Source of the DNA: Vicinamibacterales bacterium
Lineage (GTDB): Bacteria > Acidobacteriota > Vicinamibacteria > Vicinamibacterales > UBA8438
NCBI GenBank assembly: GCA_958296065.1
Contig: CATQHX010000049.1
Span: forward strand, 1-44,996
Direction: 5' to 3'
DNA: 44,996 bases
A model generated the notes under the pieces. The model worked only from the letters and a program-made list of their open reading frames with translations, made no database searches and was not told the DNA's origin. The position numbers and the translations under genes were made by a program. The stretch's first letter is position 1. Each line of letters begins with the position of its first letter. This document shows positions 22,616 through 31,365 of this stretch, piece after piece.

Positions 22616-23710
22616 TTGCAGGAAACGAAAGAGGGATCTACCGGATCTACCGGGTCCTGGCGGCGGGCGATTGTCGGCATGTTGCTCCTGAGCATGCTGG
22701 CGATCGGGCCCGGCGGGTCGGCTGCAGCGCAGGACGGCAGTGCGGCACCGCAGGACCGCGGGGCGACTTCTGACGACCGCGAGCAAGCCAACGAGCTGGA
22801 CCGTCTCATGGAGCAGGTCCTCGCCCGGCGCGACGAGAACAGGCTCGCGCGACAGCAGTACGTGTTCGACGAGGTGGAACAGTTCACGGTGACGGGGTAC
22901 GACGGCGAGGTGTACAACGCCTTCACGCGGGAGTACGTCTGGTACCGGCGCGAGGGCGTGTTCGTGCGCAGCCCGGTGCGGATCGATGGGGTCACGCCCG
23001 GCGAGGCGGACTGGCGGCGGTACGAAGCGGAGTGGATTGAAGACGAGGCGCGTCGCGCGCGGAACCTTCGCGACGCGTCCGAGAACCCGTGCGCGGGGGG
23101 CGGTGCGGCCGAGCCTCCACCACGAGCCGACGGGACGGAAGAGGAGGATGACGAGCCGTCCGACCGGTCTGACCCGGCAGATCTGGCCGCCGCGGCCGAT
23201 CTCCGGCCGCGCTTTCTCTCCGAGTCGTACTGGCTCGACTTCGAATTCGAGCCGGGCAACTACTACTTCGCGGGCCGCGAGCGGCTTGCGGGCCGCGAGG
23301 TGTTGCGCATCGAGTACCTCCCCGAGCGACTCTTCGATGAACGTGAACCCGACGACGGGGAATGCGACCGGCCGGCGATCAGGGTGCCGGGCGCGCAGGA
23401 CGAGTTCAACAAGGGCGCGCTGGTCACTCTCTGGATCGATCCCGCGGAGCAGCAGATCGTGCGGTTCACGTTCGACAATATAGGCTTCGAGTTCCTGCCG
23501 CTGCGCTGGCTCATTCGCCTGGACGCGCTGACCGCGTCGATGACCATGGGCCGGCCGCTGGACAGCGTCTGGCTCCCGGAGCGGATCGACGCCTCGGGCG
23601 TGATGACGATGGCGAGCGGATCGACCACGGTGGCCTACAGCCGGACGTTCTCCAGCTACCGGGAGGCCCGGACCGGAGGACGCCTCCGCCCGCTCGATAC
23701 CGAGCGGTGA
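22616..23710 (+). CDS. Exported hypothetical protein paired with an Omp85-like gene
   Basis: The product is 364 residues from TTG 22616 (see the ribosome site at 22604). The N-terminus contains a tandem GSTGSTGS before WRRAIVGMLLLSMLAIGPGGSAAAQ, a signal peptide with Ala-X-Ala cleavage. The mature part starts with an acidic helical segment, has a beta-rich region (YVFDEVEQFTVTGYDGEVYN), an acidic low-complexity loop (GTEEEDDEPSDRSDP) and a C-terminal half (FEFEPGNYYFAGRERLAGREVLRIEYLP, VTLWIDPAEQQIVRFTFDNIG) reminiscent of LolA/outer-membrane lipoprotein-sorting folds. The family is not firmly recognised. Only two bases separate it from the barrel gene, so the two probably act together in the outer membrane. 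Confidence 0.72.
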   Translation: MQETKEGSTGSTGSWRRAIVGMLLLSMLAIGPGGSAAAQDGSAAPQDRGATSDDREQANELDRLMEQVLARRDENRLARQQYVFDEVEQFTVTGYDGEVYNAFTREYVWYRREGVFVRSPVRIDGVTPGEADWRRYEAEWIEDEARRARNLRDASENPCAGGGAAEPPPRADGTEEEDDEPSDRSDPADLAAAADLRPRFLSESYWLDFEFEPGNYYFAGRERLAGREVLRIEYLPERLFDEREPDDGECDRPAIRVPGAQDEFNKGALVTLWIDPAEQQIVRFTFDNIGFEFLPLRWLIRLDALTASMTMGRPLDSVWLPERIDASGVMTMASGSTTVAYSRTFSSYREARTGGRLRPLDTER

Positions 23711-23712
23711 TC

Positions 23713-25086
23713 ATGCCGCATCGGCCGACCGCGCCATGGCGGCGAATCGTTGCCCGGTCGGCGCCGGCGATTCCGGCGGCGGCGATCGTGATGCTGGCGT
23801 TCGGAGCCGCGTTCGCCCAGGCGCCCGACTCGCCCGGCGCGCCCACTGCCGAACCATCCCCTGGCGGGGCGCTCATCGCCGCCGAAACGGTCGCCGAGAT
23901 CCGGGTCCACGGCAACTTCTCGCTGCCCGACGCCGAGATCATCGCGCTCGCGGGAGTCGCCCTGGGCGATGCGGCCGGCAGGGACCTGGAAGAGACGGTG
24001 CGGGGGCGGCTCGAGGCGAGCGGCCGTTTCGAGACGGTCGACGTGCGCCGCCGCTATCGGTCGCTGACCGCCACGGATCAGGTCGCCCTCCTCATCGTCG
24101 TGCGCGAGCGTCCCGGCGCCCGCTTCTCGAACCCGATGATGCGCGCGCTCGCCGAAGCCGGGCGCCGGCTCATGGTCGCCCCCATCGTCGATCATCAGGA
24201 AGGCTACGGAGTAGCGTACGGGGCGCTGACCAGCTTCGTCGACGCATTCGGGCCCCGCAGCCGACTCTCGGTGCCGGCGACCTGGGGCGGCCACAAGCGC
24301 ATCGGATTGGAGATGGAGGCGCCCGTCCGCGGCCCTCTGATCGACCGCCTCCGGGCTGGCGGATCGCGCGGGCGGCGGCGCCATCCGTACTTCGACATCG
24401 ACGACGACCGGACGCGCGTCGAGGTCGCGGCCCAGCGCCGGCTGCCGCGCGGATTCCGGCTGAACGGGGAAGCGGCCTGGGAAGAGGTGCGGTTCGCGGC
24501 ACGCTCGGATCGGCTCGTCCGAGCGGCAGCCTATCTCGACTACGGCGACTATCGGGTCACGCCCGCCAGCGCGAGGCGCAACACCGTGGTGATCCGCGCG
24601 GGAGTCGAGCGGCTCGCGATCGCCGGCGGTGCCGGAGCCGTCGTCCGACCGCGCCTGGACGCCCGCGCCTATGCCTCGGTCGGCGGGCAGGCGGTTCTCG
24701 CGGGACGACTCTTCTTCGACGGCGCATCGGCCCCGTTGCCGCCCTACGAACGGGCGCTGCTCGGCGGCAGCCCCGCCGCAGGGGGCAACCTTCGAGGTTG
24801 GCCGGCCGGCGTCGCGGTCGGCGATCGAATCGCCGCCGCGTCGATCGAGCTGCGCCTGCCGATCACCTCGGTGCTGTCGGAGGGACGGCTCGGCCTGCGG
24901 TTCTTCTACGACACGGCCGCCGCGTACGAAGCGGGCCGGCCGATCCGGAACGCACGGTTCCTCGAGGGCGCCGGGGCCGGCGTCTTCTTCCTGCCGCCGC
25001 GTTTCGGTTTTCCGGTCTCGATAGACGTGGCAAGCGATTTCGCTGGCGGGGTGCGCGTCCACGTCAGCGGCGGCTTCGGCTTCTGA
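23713..25086 (+). CDS. Omp85/BamA-family outer membrane barrel with one POTRA-like domain
   Basis: The 457-residue product has a long N-terminus before a signal peptide core (AIPAAAIVMLAFGAAFAQA). A single POTRA-like domain covers about residues 57-125 (VAEIRVHGNFSLPDAEIIALAGVALGD, VALLIVVRERPG). The C-terminal barrel has alternating strands, the GGSPAAGGNLRGWPAG motif equivalent to the conserved (G)RGY/F loop of Omp85 proteins, and ends VHVSGGFGF with a terminal Phe as needed for BAM-dependent insertion. It is much shorter than BamA (five POTRAs), nearer the small patatin/Omp85-like or TamA-like barrels. The gene is coupled to the preceding exported-protein gene, suggesting secretion or assembly of that partner. 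Confidence 0.82.
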   Translation: MPHRPTAPWRRIVARSAPAIPAAAIVMLAFGAAFAQAPDSPGAPTAEPSPGGALIAAETVAEIRVHGNFSLPDAEIIALAGVALGDAAGRDLEETVRGRLEASGRFETVDVRRRYRSLTATDQVALLIVVRERPGARFSNPMMRALAEAGRRLMVAPIVDHQEGYGVAYGALTSFVDAFGPRSRLSVPATWGGHKRIGLEMEAPVRGPLIDRLRAGGSRGRRRHPYFDIDDDRTRVEVAAQRRLPRGFRLNGEAAWEEVRFAARSDRLVRAAAYLDYGDYRVTPASARRNTVVIRAGVERLAIAGGAGAVVRPRLDARAYASVGGQAVLAGRLFFDGASAPLPPYERALLGGSPAAGGNLRGWPAGVAVGDRIAAASIELRLPITSVLSEGRLGLRFFYDTAAAYEAGRPIRNARFLEGAGAGVFFLPPRFGFPVSIDVASDFAGGVRVHVSGGFGF

Positions 25087-25163
25087 GAGGGGCGGGCACC
25101 GGGCGGGCACTCCTGGTCCTGTGCCGGCGCCTGCCTGGAGAACCGCGTTCCGGGTGTCCTGGT

Positions 25164-26405
25164 TCAGGCGGCCGCCTCGATCAGCTCGCAGGTCTGCGCC
25201 ACCGGATCGATTCCCACGAACCGGCTCGCGACGGCGCAGCAGGCTCGCGCCACATCCTCCGAACCAAGCAGCGAGTCCAGCTCCCTGGCAACGGCCGTCC
25301 CGGTGAACCTGGACGGGCGCAGGTAGCTCCCCACCCCCAGCCGCTCCAGCCGCAGGGCATTGTCCGGCTGGTCGAACGCCATCGGCATCACCAACTGCGG
25401 GCAGCCGGCGCGAAGCGCCTGTGCCGCCGTGCCGATGCCGCCGTGGTGCACGAGGGCGGCGGCCCGCCGCAGCAGACTCCCGAACGGAGCGTACTCGGCG
25501 TGCCGCACGCCGGGCGGCAACGGATCGGGAATCTGCTCGGCGAACCGCGTCAGGAGCAGGCCGCGGCGGCCGAGGCGGCGGCAGGCGTCCGCACCGGCCC
25601 GAAAGAACGGCGCCGCTTGCCGGTTGGCAGTGCCCGGGGCGAAGACGACGGGCGGCTCCCCCGCGTCGAGCCACCTGTCGAGCTCGGGCGCGAGCGGGGT
25701 CGCGTCACCCTCGTCGTAGAGCGGAAAGCCGGTCAGCCGCGTCTGAGACGGCCAGTCCGGCTGCACGGCGGCATACCAGTCGGGAAACAAGCCGATGACG
25801 CGGTGCGGCGAGTGCCACCACTCGCGCACGATGTTCCGCGCCGGAGGCAGCCCGAACTCGGCGCACAGGTCGTTCACGGCGGGGGTCAGCGCATGGTCCG
25901 AGAGACGATCGCCCGCCGCCACGAGCGCCCGCTTGACCGGCATCGGCCAGCGATTGACCGATCGCAGCCACACGTGCGGCACCGCCGTGTCGTGCCTGCT
26001 AACGAAGCCGGCCGCCTGCAGGTGCAGCGTCACCGACCGCAGGCCGAGGGCCTCTTGCGCGGCTCGCGCCCCGAACGCCAGGGGGTGCGCCACCAGCAGC
26101 GGAGGATCGCCGGTCGCCTGCTCCCGCAGCACGCGGGCGGTCTCGGTCACGTGAGGCCGAATCATTTCCCCGATCACGCGGAGCGCGCGGTGGGGACGCC
26201 AGAGATCCGGATGTTCCAGGCCGCGGTGGTAGTCGTCCACCGTGCCGATCGGAATCAGGGGCAGGCCGACCCGTGCGAGCAGCGGCTCGAAGTAGGCGCT
26301 GGTCAGCACCGACACGTCATGGCCGCGGCGCTTGAGCGCCAGACCGATGCCGACATGCGGGTGCACGTCGCCGGCGCTCCCGACCGGGACCATGAGGATG
26401 CGCAT
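25164..26405 (-). CDS. GT1/UGT-type glycosyltransferase
   Basis: The product is 413 residues from ATG 26405 (MRILMVPVGSAGDVHPHVGIGLALKRRGHDV), the classical start of MGT/UGT proteins; the frame extends upstream but there looks non-coding. The N-terminal acceptor domain includes LLVAHPLAFGARAAQEALG. The C-terminal donor domain carries VVFAPGTANRQ and HHGGIGTAAQALRAGCPQLVMPMAFDQPDNA, the nucleotide-sugar signature with the key His, Gly and Asp/Gln residues. The family glycosylates small hydrophobic acceptors, including sterols, macrolides and lipids, from UDP- or TDP-sugars. The acceptor is unknown. It is downstream of trxA by 117 bases on the same strand. Confidence 0.9.
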   Translation of the reverse strand: MRILMVPVGSAGDVHPHVGIGLALKRRGHDVSVLTSAYFEPLLARVGLPLIPIGTVDDYHRGLEHPDLWRPHRALRVIGEMIRPHVTETARVLREQATGDPPLLVAHPLAFGARAAQEALGLRSVTLHLQAAGFVSRHDTAVPHVWLRSVNRWPMPVKRALVAAGDRLSDHALTPAVNDLCAEFGLPPARNIVREWWHSPHRVIGLFPDWYAAVQPDWPSQTRLTGFPLYDEGDATPLAPELDRWLDAGEPPVVFAPGTANRQAAPFFRAGADACRRLGRRGLLLTRFAEQIPDPLPPGVRHAEYAPFGSLLRRAAALVHHGGIGTAAQALRAGCPQLVMPMAFDQPDNALRLERLGVGSYLRPSRFTGTAVARELDSLLGSEDVARACCAVASRFVGIDPVAQTCELIEAAA

Positions 26406-26522
26406 CGGAGCGTAGGGGGCAGGGGCGCGCCGGGAGAGCGGCCCGCTGCGCGGTGCCGGACAGATCTCGGCGGCGGGCACTGCCCACCGCCGAGACGACC
26501 GGCGCCGCGGCGACCGCGGGGC

Positions 26523-26852
26523 TCAGCCGACGTGCGGGTCGATGACGGACTGCAGCTTCGCCTTGTCGGCCAGGCCCACGACCGACTCCACGACCTGGCC
26601 GTCCTTGAAGAGCAACAGGGTCGGGATGGAGCGGACGCCGTACTGTCCCGGCGTCGCCGGATTGTCGTCCACGTTCATCTTGCCGACGGTGACCCGGCCG
26701 TCGTAGTCGGCCGCGAGCGCCTCGACGGTCGGCGCGATCATGCGGCACGGACCGCACCACTCCGCCCAGAAGTCGACCAGCACCGGCTGCGTCGACTTGA
26801 GCACCGACTCCTCGAAGTTGTTGTCCGTGACCTCGTGCGTTTGTTCTGACAT
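26523..26852 (-). CDS. trxA: Thioredoxin
   Basis: A 109-residue cytoplasmic thioredoxin. The redox motif WAEWCGPCRM places the cysteines at 33 and 36; VDFWAEWCGPC, KMNVDDNPATPGQYGVRSIPTLLLF with the cis-proline, and the length all match TrxA. The start ATG 26852 has AGGAAG on the minus strand just upstream. It reduces disulfides in ribonucleotide reductase, peroxiredoxins and others. It stands between the S9 peptidase gene (90 bases upstream) and the GT1 gene and is probably transcribed on its own. The bcp-type peroxiredoxin at 35027 is a natural client. Confidence 0.96.
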   Translation of the reverse strand: MSEQTHEVTDNNFEESVLKSTQPVLVDFWAEWCGPCRMIAPTVEALAADYDGRVTVGKMNVDDNPATPGQYGVRSIPTLLLFKDGQVVESVVGLADKAKLQSVIDPHVG

Positions 26853-26941
26853 CGCGTCTTCCTGTTGGTGAAGGTCTCGCCGAGCCATCCGACCTTCCAT
26901 TGTATCGCTTCGGGACGGTCCCTATCGACACGGCCGCGCAC

Positions 26942-29380
26942 CTACTGGCCCTTCCCCCCGCCCAGGTACTTGTCGCACCAGCGTAGCATCTCCTCGACGA
27001 CGTGCAGCACCGACTCGCGCGCCGCGTAGCCGTGCGACTCGTGGGGCAGCGTTACGTAGCGCACCGTCGCCCCGTGGCCCTTGAGCGCGTGGTAGTAGCG
27101 CTCGGACTGGACCGGGAAGGTGCCCGAGTTGTTGTCGATCTCGCCGTGCGTCAGCAGAATCGGCTCGTTCACCTTCTCGGCGTGGAAGAACGGCGACATC
27201 GCGGCGTAGATGTCGCGGGCCTCCCAGAACGTTCGCCGCTCGTTCTGGAAGCCGAAGGGCGTCAGGGTCCGGTTGTAGGCGCCGCTGCGCGCGATGCCGG
27301 CCTGGAAGAGGTCGGAGTGCGCCAGCAGGTTGGCGGTCATGAACGCCCCGTAGCTGTGCCCGCCGATGGCGATCCGGTCGCGGTCGGCGACACCCATCTC
27401 GACGACGGTGTCGACGGCGGCCGCCGCGCTCGCCACGAGTTGCTCCCTGTACGTGTCGTTGGCGGAGTGTCCCTCCCCGATGATCGGCATGGTCGGTCCG
27501 TCGAGAATCGCGTAGCCCTGAGTCAGCAGCAGCATGTGCGACGCCCCGCGCAGGGTGGTGAAGCGGTAGGGCGACCCGCGGACCTGGCCCGCCGCCGCCG
27601 CGTTCGTGTACTCGCGCGGATAGGCCCAGACCAGCATCGGCGGGCGATCGCCGTCGCGGTAGCCGGGCGGCAGGTACAGCGTGGCCGACAGAACAACGCC
27701 GTCGTCTCGGGTGTAGGTGAGAAACCGCCTCTGGATGTCGCGCAGGATGGGTGCCGGATCCGTGTAGGCGGTCAGCGCATGCCGCGCACCGCGCGTGATG
27801 TCCCGCACGAAGTAGTTGGGAGGCTCGGTGCGGCTCTCGCGGCGCGTCAGCAACGGTCCGCCGTCCGCCCCGAGGACCGCGACCACCGTCTCGTAGGTCT
27901 CCGGCTCGGTGTGGAACAACCGCTCGGTCTCCAGCGTCGTCAGGTCGAGCCGATCGACGAAGGGCCGATCGCCGTCGGGCGAAGCGCCGGTGCCGGCCAG
28001 GTAGATGGCGTCGCCGTCCTGCAGGATCGTCGCGCTCGCCACGCCGCCGCCCGGGCGCCGCAGCGGGGAGCCGGGATCGCTGTAGACGTCCTCGCTGCTG
28101 CGGTTGAACAACCGCCGGGTATCGCCCCCGCCTGGATAGAGCAGCGACGTGCGGGTCCAGCGGGTCGGCCGATCGGTCTCGGTGATGAGCGCCGTGCCGT
28201 CCTCCGTCCAGGCGATGGTGGAGAAGCGGTGCTCGGTGCGGGCCAGCTCGCGCGGCTCACCCGCGAACGGAGCGTCGAGCGCGAACAGGATGTCCCGTTG
28301 CGGGACGTCCACCCGCGGATCGCCCTCGTCCTGCGCCTCGCTCCAGACCAGCGTGGCCGGCGCCGTCGGATTCCAGCGATGCCCGCGCGGTCCGGTGGCG
28401 ACGCCGCCGATCGGCACGCTGTCGGCCAGCGGCCGTTTGGCCACGGTGACCGCGTGCCCTTCCCGCGTCCAGACCTCCACGGAGCGAGCGAAGCGGTTCG
28501 CCGGCAAGAGCCACGAGAACGGCCGCTCGATGCGCTCGACGAGCACGTGCCGGCTGTCCGGGGCGCCGGAGACGCGGGCGTAGAGCCCTGGCTCGCCGAT
28601 GGCCGTGCGCGATCCGGTAGCGAGGGTCACCGTCTCCGCCTGACTGGTGAAGTGATATTCGAACAGCGCCTCGTCGTATGCGTTGCCCAGCAGGTCCTGG
28701 TAGGTGCGCACCGGGGACAGCGCGCCGGCGTGCTCCTGCACGTTCGGGCCGGACGGTTCCCGCGACGGCGACGGCGGCGAGCCGCGCGCCGACCTGCGGA
28801 AGCGGCACAGGACCCCGCTGTTGTCCGCCAGCCACTCGCACGGGTTGCCCCAGGCGGCGTTGAGCGAAGCGCTCGTCAGGGGCCGGGGCTGGCCGGTCGA
28901 CAGGTCGACCACCCACAGCTCGATCCCCGTGTCGCGGAGGACGGCATAGGAAAGGTGCGAGCCGTCCGGCGAAAAGCCCGGCCACCCGAGCGTCGTGCCG
29001 CGCGGCGCGAGCACTTGCACGTCGTCGGTTCCCTCTCGCCGCGTGCCGCTCTCGACATCCAGGCGCACGACCGTCAGCGCCGCAATCTCGGGCGCCCGCC
29101 ACGGCCCGCTGTTGCGCGGATCGATGCGGTAGCCGGCCAGCCGGTGCATCGGCCGGCCGAGCCAGCCGATCGGCGGCATGCTGCGCTGCTCGACGAACAC
29201 CGCCACGTCGCGCGTCGGACCGACGATCACGTTCGGGGTCGGCGGTGCGTCGAGGATGTCGACGATGGTCTGGGGTGGGGTGAGGTAGCCGGTCTCGCCC
29301 GGGGCGTCCGGCTGCGCCCCGGCCGGCGCGGCGATGCCGAGCAGGGCGAGCGACAGCGCGACGGTGGCGATGCGTTTCAT
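26942..29380 (-). CDS. Exported S9 prolyl-oligopeptidase family peptidase (glutamyl-endopeptidase-like)
   Basis: The 812-residue product has a signal peptide (ATVALSLALLGIAAPAGAQ), an N-terminal beta-propeller of about 500 residues and a C-terminal alpha/beta-hydrolase domain. The triad is visible: Ser676 in GGHSYGAFMT, Asp749 in HGEIDNN and His783 in PHESHGY. The stretches YLPPGYRDGDRPPMLVWAYPREY, RGSPYRFTTLRG and YAILDGPTMPIIGEG are closest to the S9D group (chloroplast glutamyl endopeptidase-like), so cleavage after acidic residues is possible. A periplasmic location is inferred from the signal peptide. It is divergent from the unknown three-gene cassette starting at 29595. Confidence 0.92.
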   Translation of the reverse strand: MKRIATVALSLALLGIAAPAGAQPDAPGETGYLTPPQTIVDILDAPPTPNVIVGPTRDVAVFVEQRSMPPIGWLGRPMHRLAGYRIDPRNSGPWRAPEIAALTVVRLDVESGTRREGTDDVQVLAPRGTTLGWPGFSPDGSHLSYAVLRDTGIELWVVDLSTGQPRPLTSASLNAAWGNPCEWLADNSGVLCRFRRSARGSPPSPSREPSGPNVQEHAGALSPVRTYQDLLGNAYDEALFEYHFTSQAETVTLATGSRTAIGEPGLYARVSGAPDSRHVLVERIERPFSWLLPANRFARSVEVWTREGHAVTVAKRPLADSVPIGGVATGPRGHRWNPTAPATLVWSEAQDEGDPRVDVPQRDILFALDAPFAGEPRELARTEHRFSTIAWTEDGTALITETDRPTRWTRTSLLYPGGGDTRRLFNRSSEDVYSDPGSPLRRPGGGVASATILQDGDAIYLAGTGASPDGDRPFVDRLDLTTLETERLFHTEPETYETVVAVLGADGGPLLTRRESRTEPPNYFVRDITRGARHALTAYTDPAPILRDIQRRFLTYTRDDGVVLSATLYLPPGYRDGDRPPMLVWAYPREYTNAAAAGQVRGSPYRFTTLRGASHMLLLTQGYAILDGPTMPIIGEGHSANDTYREQLVASAAAAVDTVVEMGVADRDRIAIGGHSYGAFMTANLLAHSDLFQAGIARSGAYNRTLTPFGFQNERRTFWEARDIYAAMSPFFHAEKVNEPILLTHGEIDNNSGTFPVQSERYYHALKGHGATVRYVTLPHESHGYAARESVLHVVEEMLRWCDKYLGGGKGQ

Positions 29381-29497
29381 GGTGTGTTCCTCCGGTCCAT
29401 GGCATTATCGATCAGAGGAGGTGCGCTGGCCCTGTCGCGAGCCCGATAGGGCGACCAGCAGCCGCCGGCCGGCGACAGCGCCAAGGCAGCTCCGGTG

Positions 29498-29503
29498 TAT
29501 AGT
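29498..29503 (+). promoter_or_regulatory. Candidate -10 box for the three-gene cassette
   Basis: TATAGT preceded directly by TG (GTGTATAGT) lies 91 bases upstream of the first cassette gene. No -35 at standard spacing is evident. This is the clearest promoter-like hexamer in the 214-base divergent gap, but it is weak evidence. Confidence 0.28.
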
Positions 29504-29594
29504 CTCGGAACGTTTTGAGCTGGTCCGAGGAGGCCCGGCCGCACAAGCCAGCGCCCGAGACGCAGCTGCGTGCCCGACGGCAGATCGCCCGCAG

Positions 29595-30227
29595 ATGTCT
29601 CAGAACCCACGTGTCAGCCTGCACTCGGTCAGCGTCGTCGTGACTGCGCAGTTTCACAACCCGTCGATTCTCAACCCCGACTTTCTGGCGTCGCGCGAGA
29701 TCGTACCCGCCGACTGGACGGTCGCGGAGACACTCACGACGCCGCCTGTGTCGGTCGTGAAGTACGAGAACGGCGTCGAGTGGTCGGTGGATCAGTCGCG
29801 TCTGACCGTCGCTGAACAGAGCGGGCCCGAGTTCGGGGACAGCTACCGTGTGCACCGGCTCGTAGTCGCGTACTTGCGGAAGCTCCCGCATGTGCCGTAT
29901 CGCAGCCTCGGATTGAACTGCCAGGTATCGAAGCCTCAGGCGAATCCCCAGCGATGGCTGATCGAGCGCTTTGGGGCGCAGTGGTTGAGCGACGAGCCTG
30001 CCGTGCTCGGGATCACGCCGAAGTTCGCGTTGGACGCCGGAGATGCTGTGTGTCAGATCGGTATTGGTGACGCGCCGAAGAACGGCGAGCGGATCGCCTT
30101 GGAGTGCAACATGCACCATCAGGGACCGCAGGACGTCAACGGATTGTGCGCGGCCATCGAGCGCTGGCCCGAGCGTCAGACATTCATCCTTTCCGCGCTC
30201 GCCATGCTGCTCGGGAGCCAGACATGA
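29595..30227 (+). CDS. Hypothetical protein, cassette gene 1
   Basis: The product is 210 residues from ATG 29595, with no clear Shine-Dalgarno sequence. There is no signal peptide or membrane helix. Visible features: an N-terminal beta stretch (RVSLHSVSVVVTAQFHNPSI), NPDFLASREIVPADW, a Val/Thr-rich strand block, then VHRLVVAYLRKLPHVPYRSLGLNC and a C-terminal helix. It looks like an alpha/beta cytoplasmic protein and I do not recognise the family. The base composition is less G+C-rich than neighbouring genes. Its stop overlaps the next start as ATGA. A role together with the next two genes is likely from the coupling, but there is no basis to name it. Confidence 0.7.
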   Translation: MSQNPRVSLHSVSVVVTAQFHNPSILNPDFLASREIVPADWTVAETLTTPPVSVVKYENGVEWSVDQSRLTVAEQSGPEFGDSYRVHRLVVAYLRKLPHVPYRSLGLNCQVSKPQANPQRWLIERFGAQWLSDEPAVLGITPKFALDAGDAVCQIGIGDAPKNGERIALECNMHHQGPQDVNGLCAAIERWPERQTFILSALAMLLGSQT

Positions 30228-30820
30228 ATCGGTCCGACGTCACGACCAGCCCTGATTTTGAGGACGTTCGAAGAACGGCGACCCTGGAGGCGTTGGCGCG
30301 TAACGAGCTTGCACCGGTCAGCCGGATCATGACTGCGCCGCAGTTCGCGACTGTCTGGATCGCCGGCAGTGTCGACAGCTCCACTGCTGATCCAACCTCA
30401 CGACTGGTTGGCCGGATCGTCGCAGCCACGAAGCACCAGGAGATCACTGCCGTCTTGCCGCTGATGGGGCTCCGCGCAATCGCAGATCGGCTCGATTACC
30501 TACACGACATTTCCGGCGACGATCCCGATGAGCCGTCGATGGTTCTCGCATCGCTGAGGCAATTGGCCCTGTTTTTCGTGAGTGAGCCGCCGCATGACGA
30601 GCCGGAGATCGGAATCAGCCCGGACGGACACCTGCAGGCCAAGTGGCGTGTTGGGGACGGTGGGTTCCTGGCAATGAAGTTCCTCTCTGATGGCCTCATA
30701 CAATTCGCCGCGATTTCCGGCCCGGCCGGTGGTCAACAGCCGTTCCGCGTAAGTGGCACGATGCCGAAGGACGGGGCCCTGGACACCGTGCGAGCGTTCA
30801 TTCGTCGGGGAACGTCTTGA
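30224..30820 (+). CDS. Hypothetical protein, cassette gene 2
   Basis: The product is 198 residues from the ATG overlapping the upstream stop (ATGA). It appears soluble, mixed alpha/beta and acidic. Recognisable stretches are SRLVGRIVAATKHQEITAVL, LADRLDYLHD-like helices (ALRAIADRLDYLHDISGDDP), a Leu-rich helix (VLASLRQLALFFVSEPP), and a beta region EIGISPDGHLQAKWRVGDGG followed by LAMKFLSDGLIQFAAISG. The latter resembles an antiparallel sheet carrying small charged turns. No catalytic motif is evident and the family is unknown to me. The next gene begins at the base after its TGA, so all three are translated from one message. Confidence 0.68.
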   Translation: MNRSDVTTSPDFEDVRRTATLEALARNELAPVSRIMTAPQFATVWIAGSVDSSTADPTSRLVGRIVAATKHQEITAVLPLMGLRAIADRLDYLHDISGDDPDEPSMVLASLRQLALFFVSEPPHDEPEIGISPDGHLQAKWRVGDGGFLAMKFLSDGLIQFAAISGPAGGQQPFRVSGTMPKDGALDTVRAFIRRGTS

Positions 30821-31285
30821 GTGTCTGGCGTTGAGCTGCCCGACACCGATCACGTGTCGAGGTACTGCAAACCGACCGCCGTTGGGCGGGATGGCCTACC
30901 GATGGCCGCCGCGTTCGAGCTCCGGGCCGGAGAGGATCATCTGTCCGTCAACTGGCTCGAGTACTTTGGCGCCCAGGTTCCAGAGGCCGCGGTCGACCGT
31001 GTGCGAAACGCTTTCGAGGCGAAGGGCTATCGTCTTGGACGCAATGGCAGGTTCGCGGCTCTGAATGTTGGTGCCGCGAAGGCGGCCGTGTCGGAGACCG
31101 TCGATGGCCCGGCACGCATTCAGCACCTCCCCATCGATGACGACGAATCGCACAGCGGCGTCTTCGGATACCGGGCGGACGATCTTGCTGTTGCCGTGTC
31201 GCTCAAGGCGCTGGTGAGCGCCGAGAGCGTCTTCCCCGCCGTGGCCAATCAAGGCCCACCGCAGCCAGTGACACGAGGCACCTGA
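30821..31285 (+). CDS. Hypothetical protein, cassette gene 3
   Basis: The product is 154 residues from GTG 30821, immediately after the TGA of gene 2. It is a soluble protein with the stretches LPDTDHVSRYCKP, AAFELRAGEDHLSVNWLEYFG and a C-terminal SHSGVFGYRADDLAVAVSLKAL. The DHVSRYCKP and SVNWLEYF segments look like conserved family blocks (polar His/Arg/Cys and Trp-Leu-Glu), which may be an active or binding site, but I cannot name a family. The end is Pro/Thr-rich. About 80 bases of non-coding DNA separate it from repeat copy C. The repeat and tight coupling mark 29595-31285 as a discrete cassette. Confidence 0.7.
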   Translation: MSGVELPDTDHVSRYCKPTAVGRDGLPMAAAFELRAGEDHLSVNWLEYFGAQVPEAAVDRVRNAFEAKGYRLGRNGRFAALNVGAAKAAVSETVDGPARIQHLPIDDDESHSGVFGYRADDLAVAVSLKALVSAESVFPAVANQGPPQPVTRGT

Positions 31286-31365
31286 CGGCGTGCTCCTCGT
31301 CTCCGGCATCCAGCTACCACTTCCCGCCGGCACGGGTGTTCGGGCGACCCAAACACCCGTTGATC

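Noticed and set aside
23736..26849. 1037-codon plus-strand frame across Omp85, the GT1 gene and thioredoxin
   Set aside because: It crosses convergent real genes in another frame and the product is low-complexity Arg/Pro/Gly. A high-G+C shadow.
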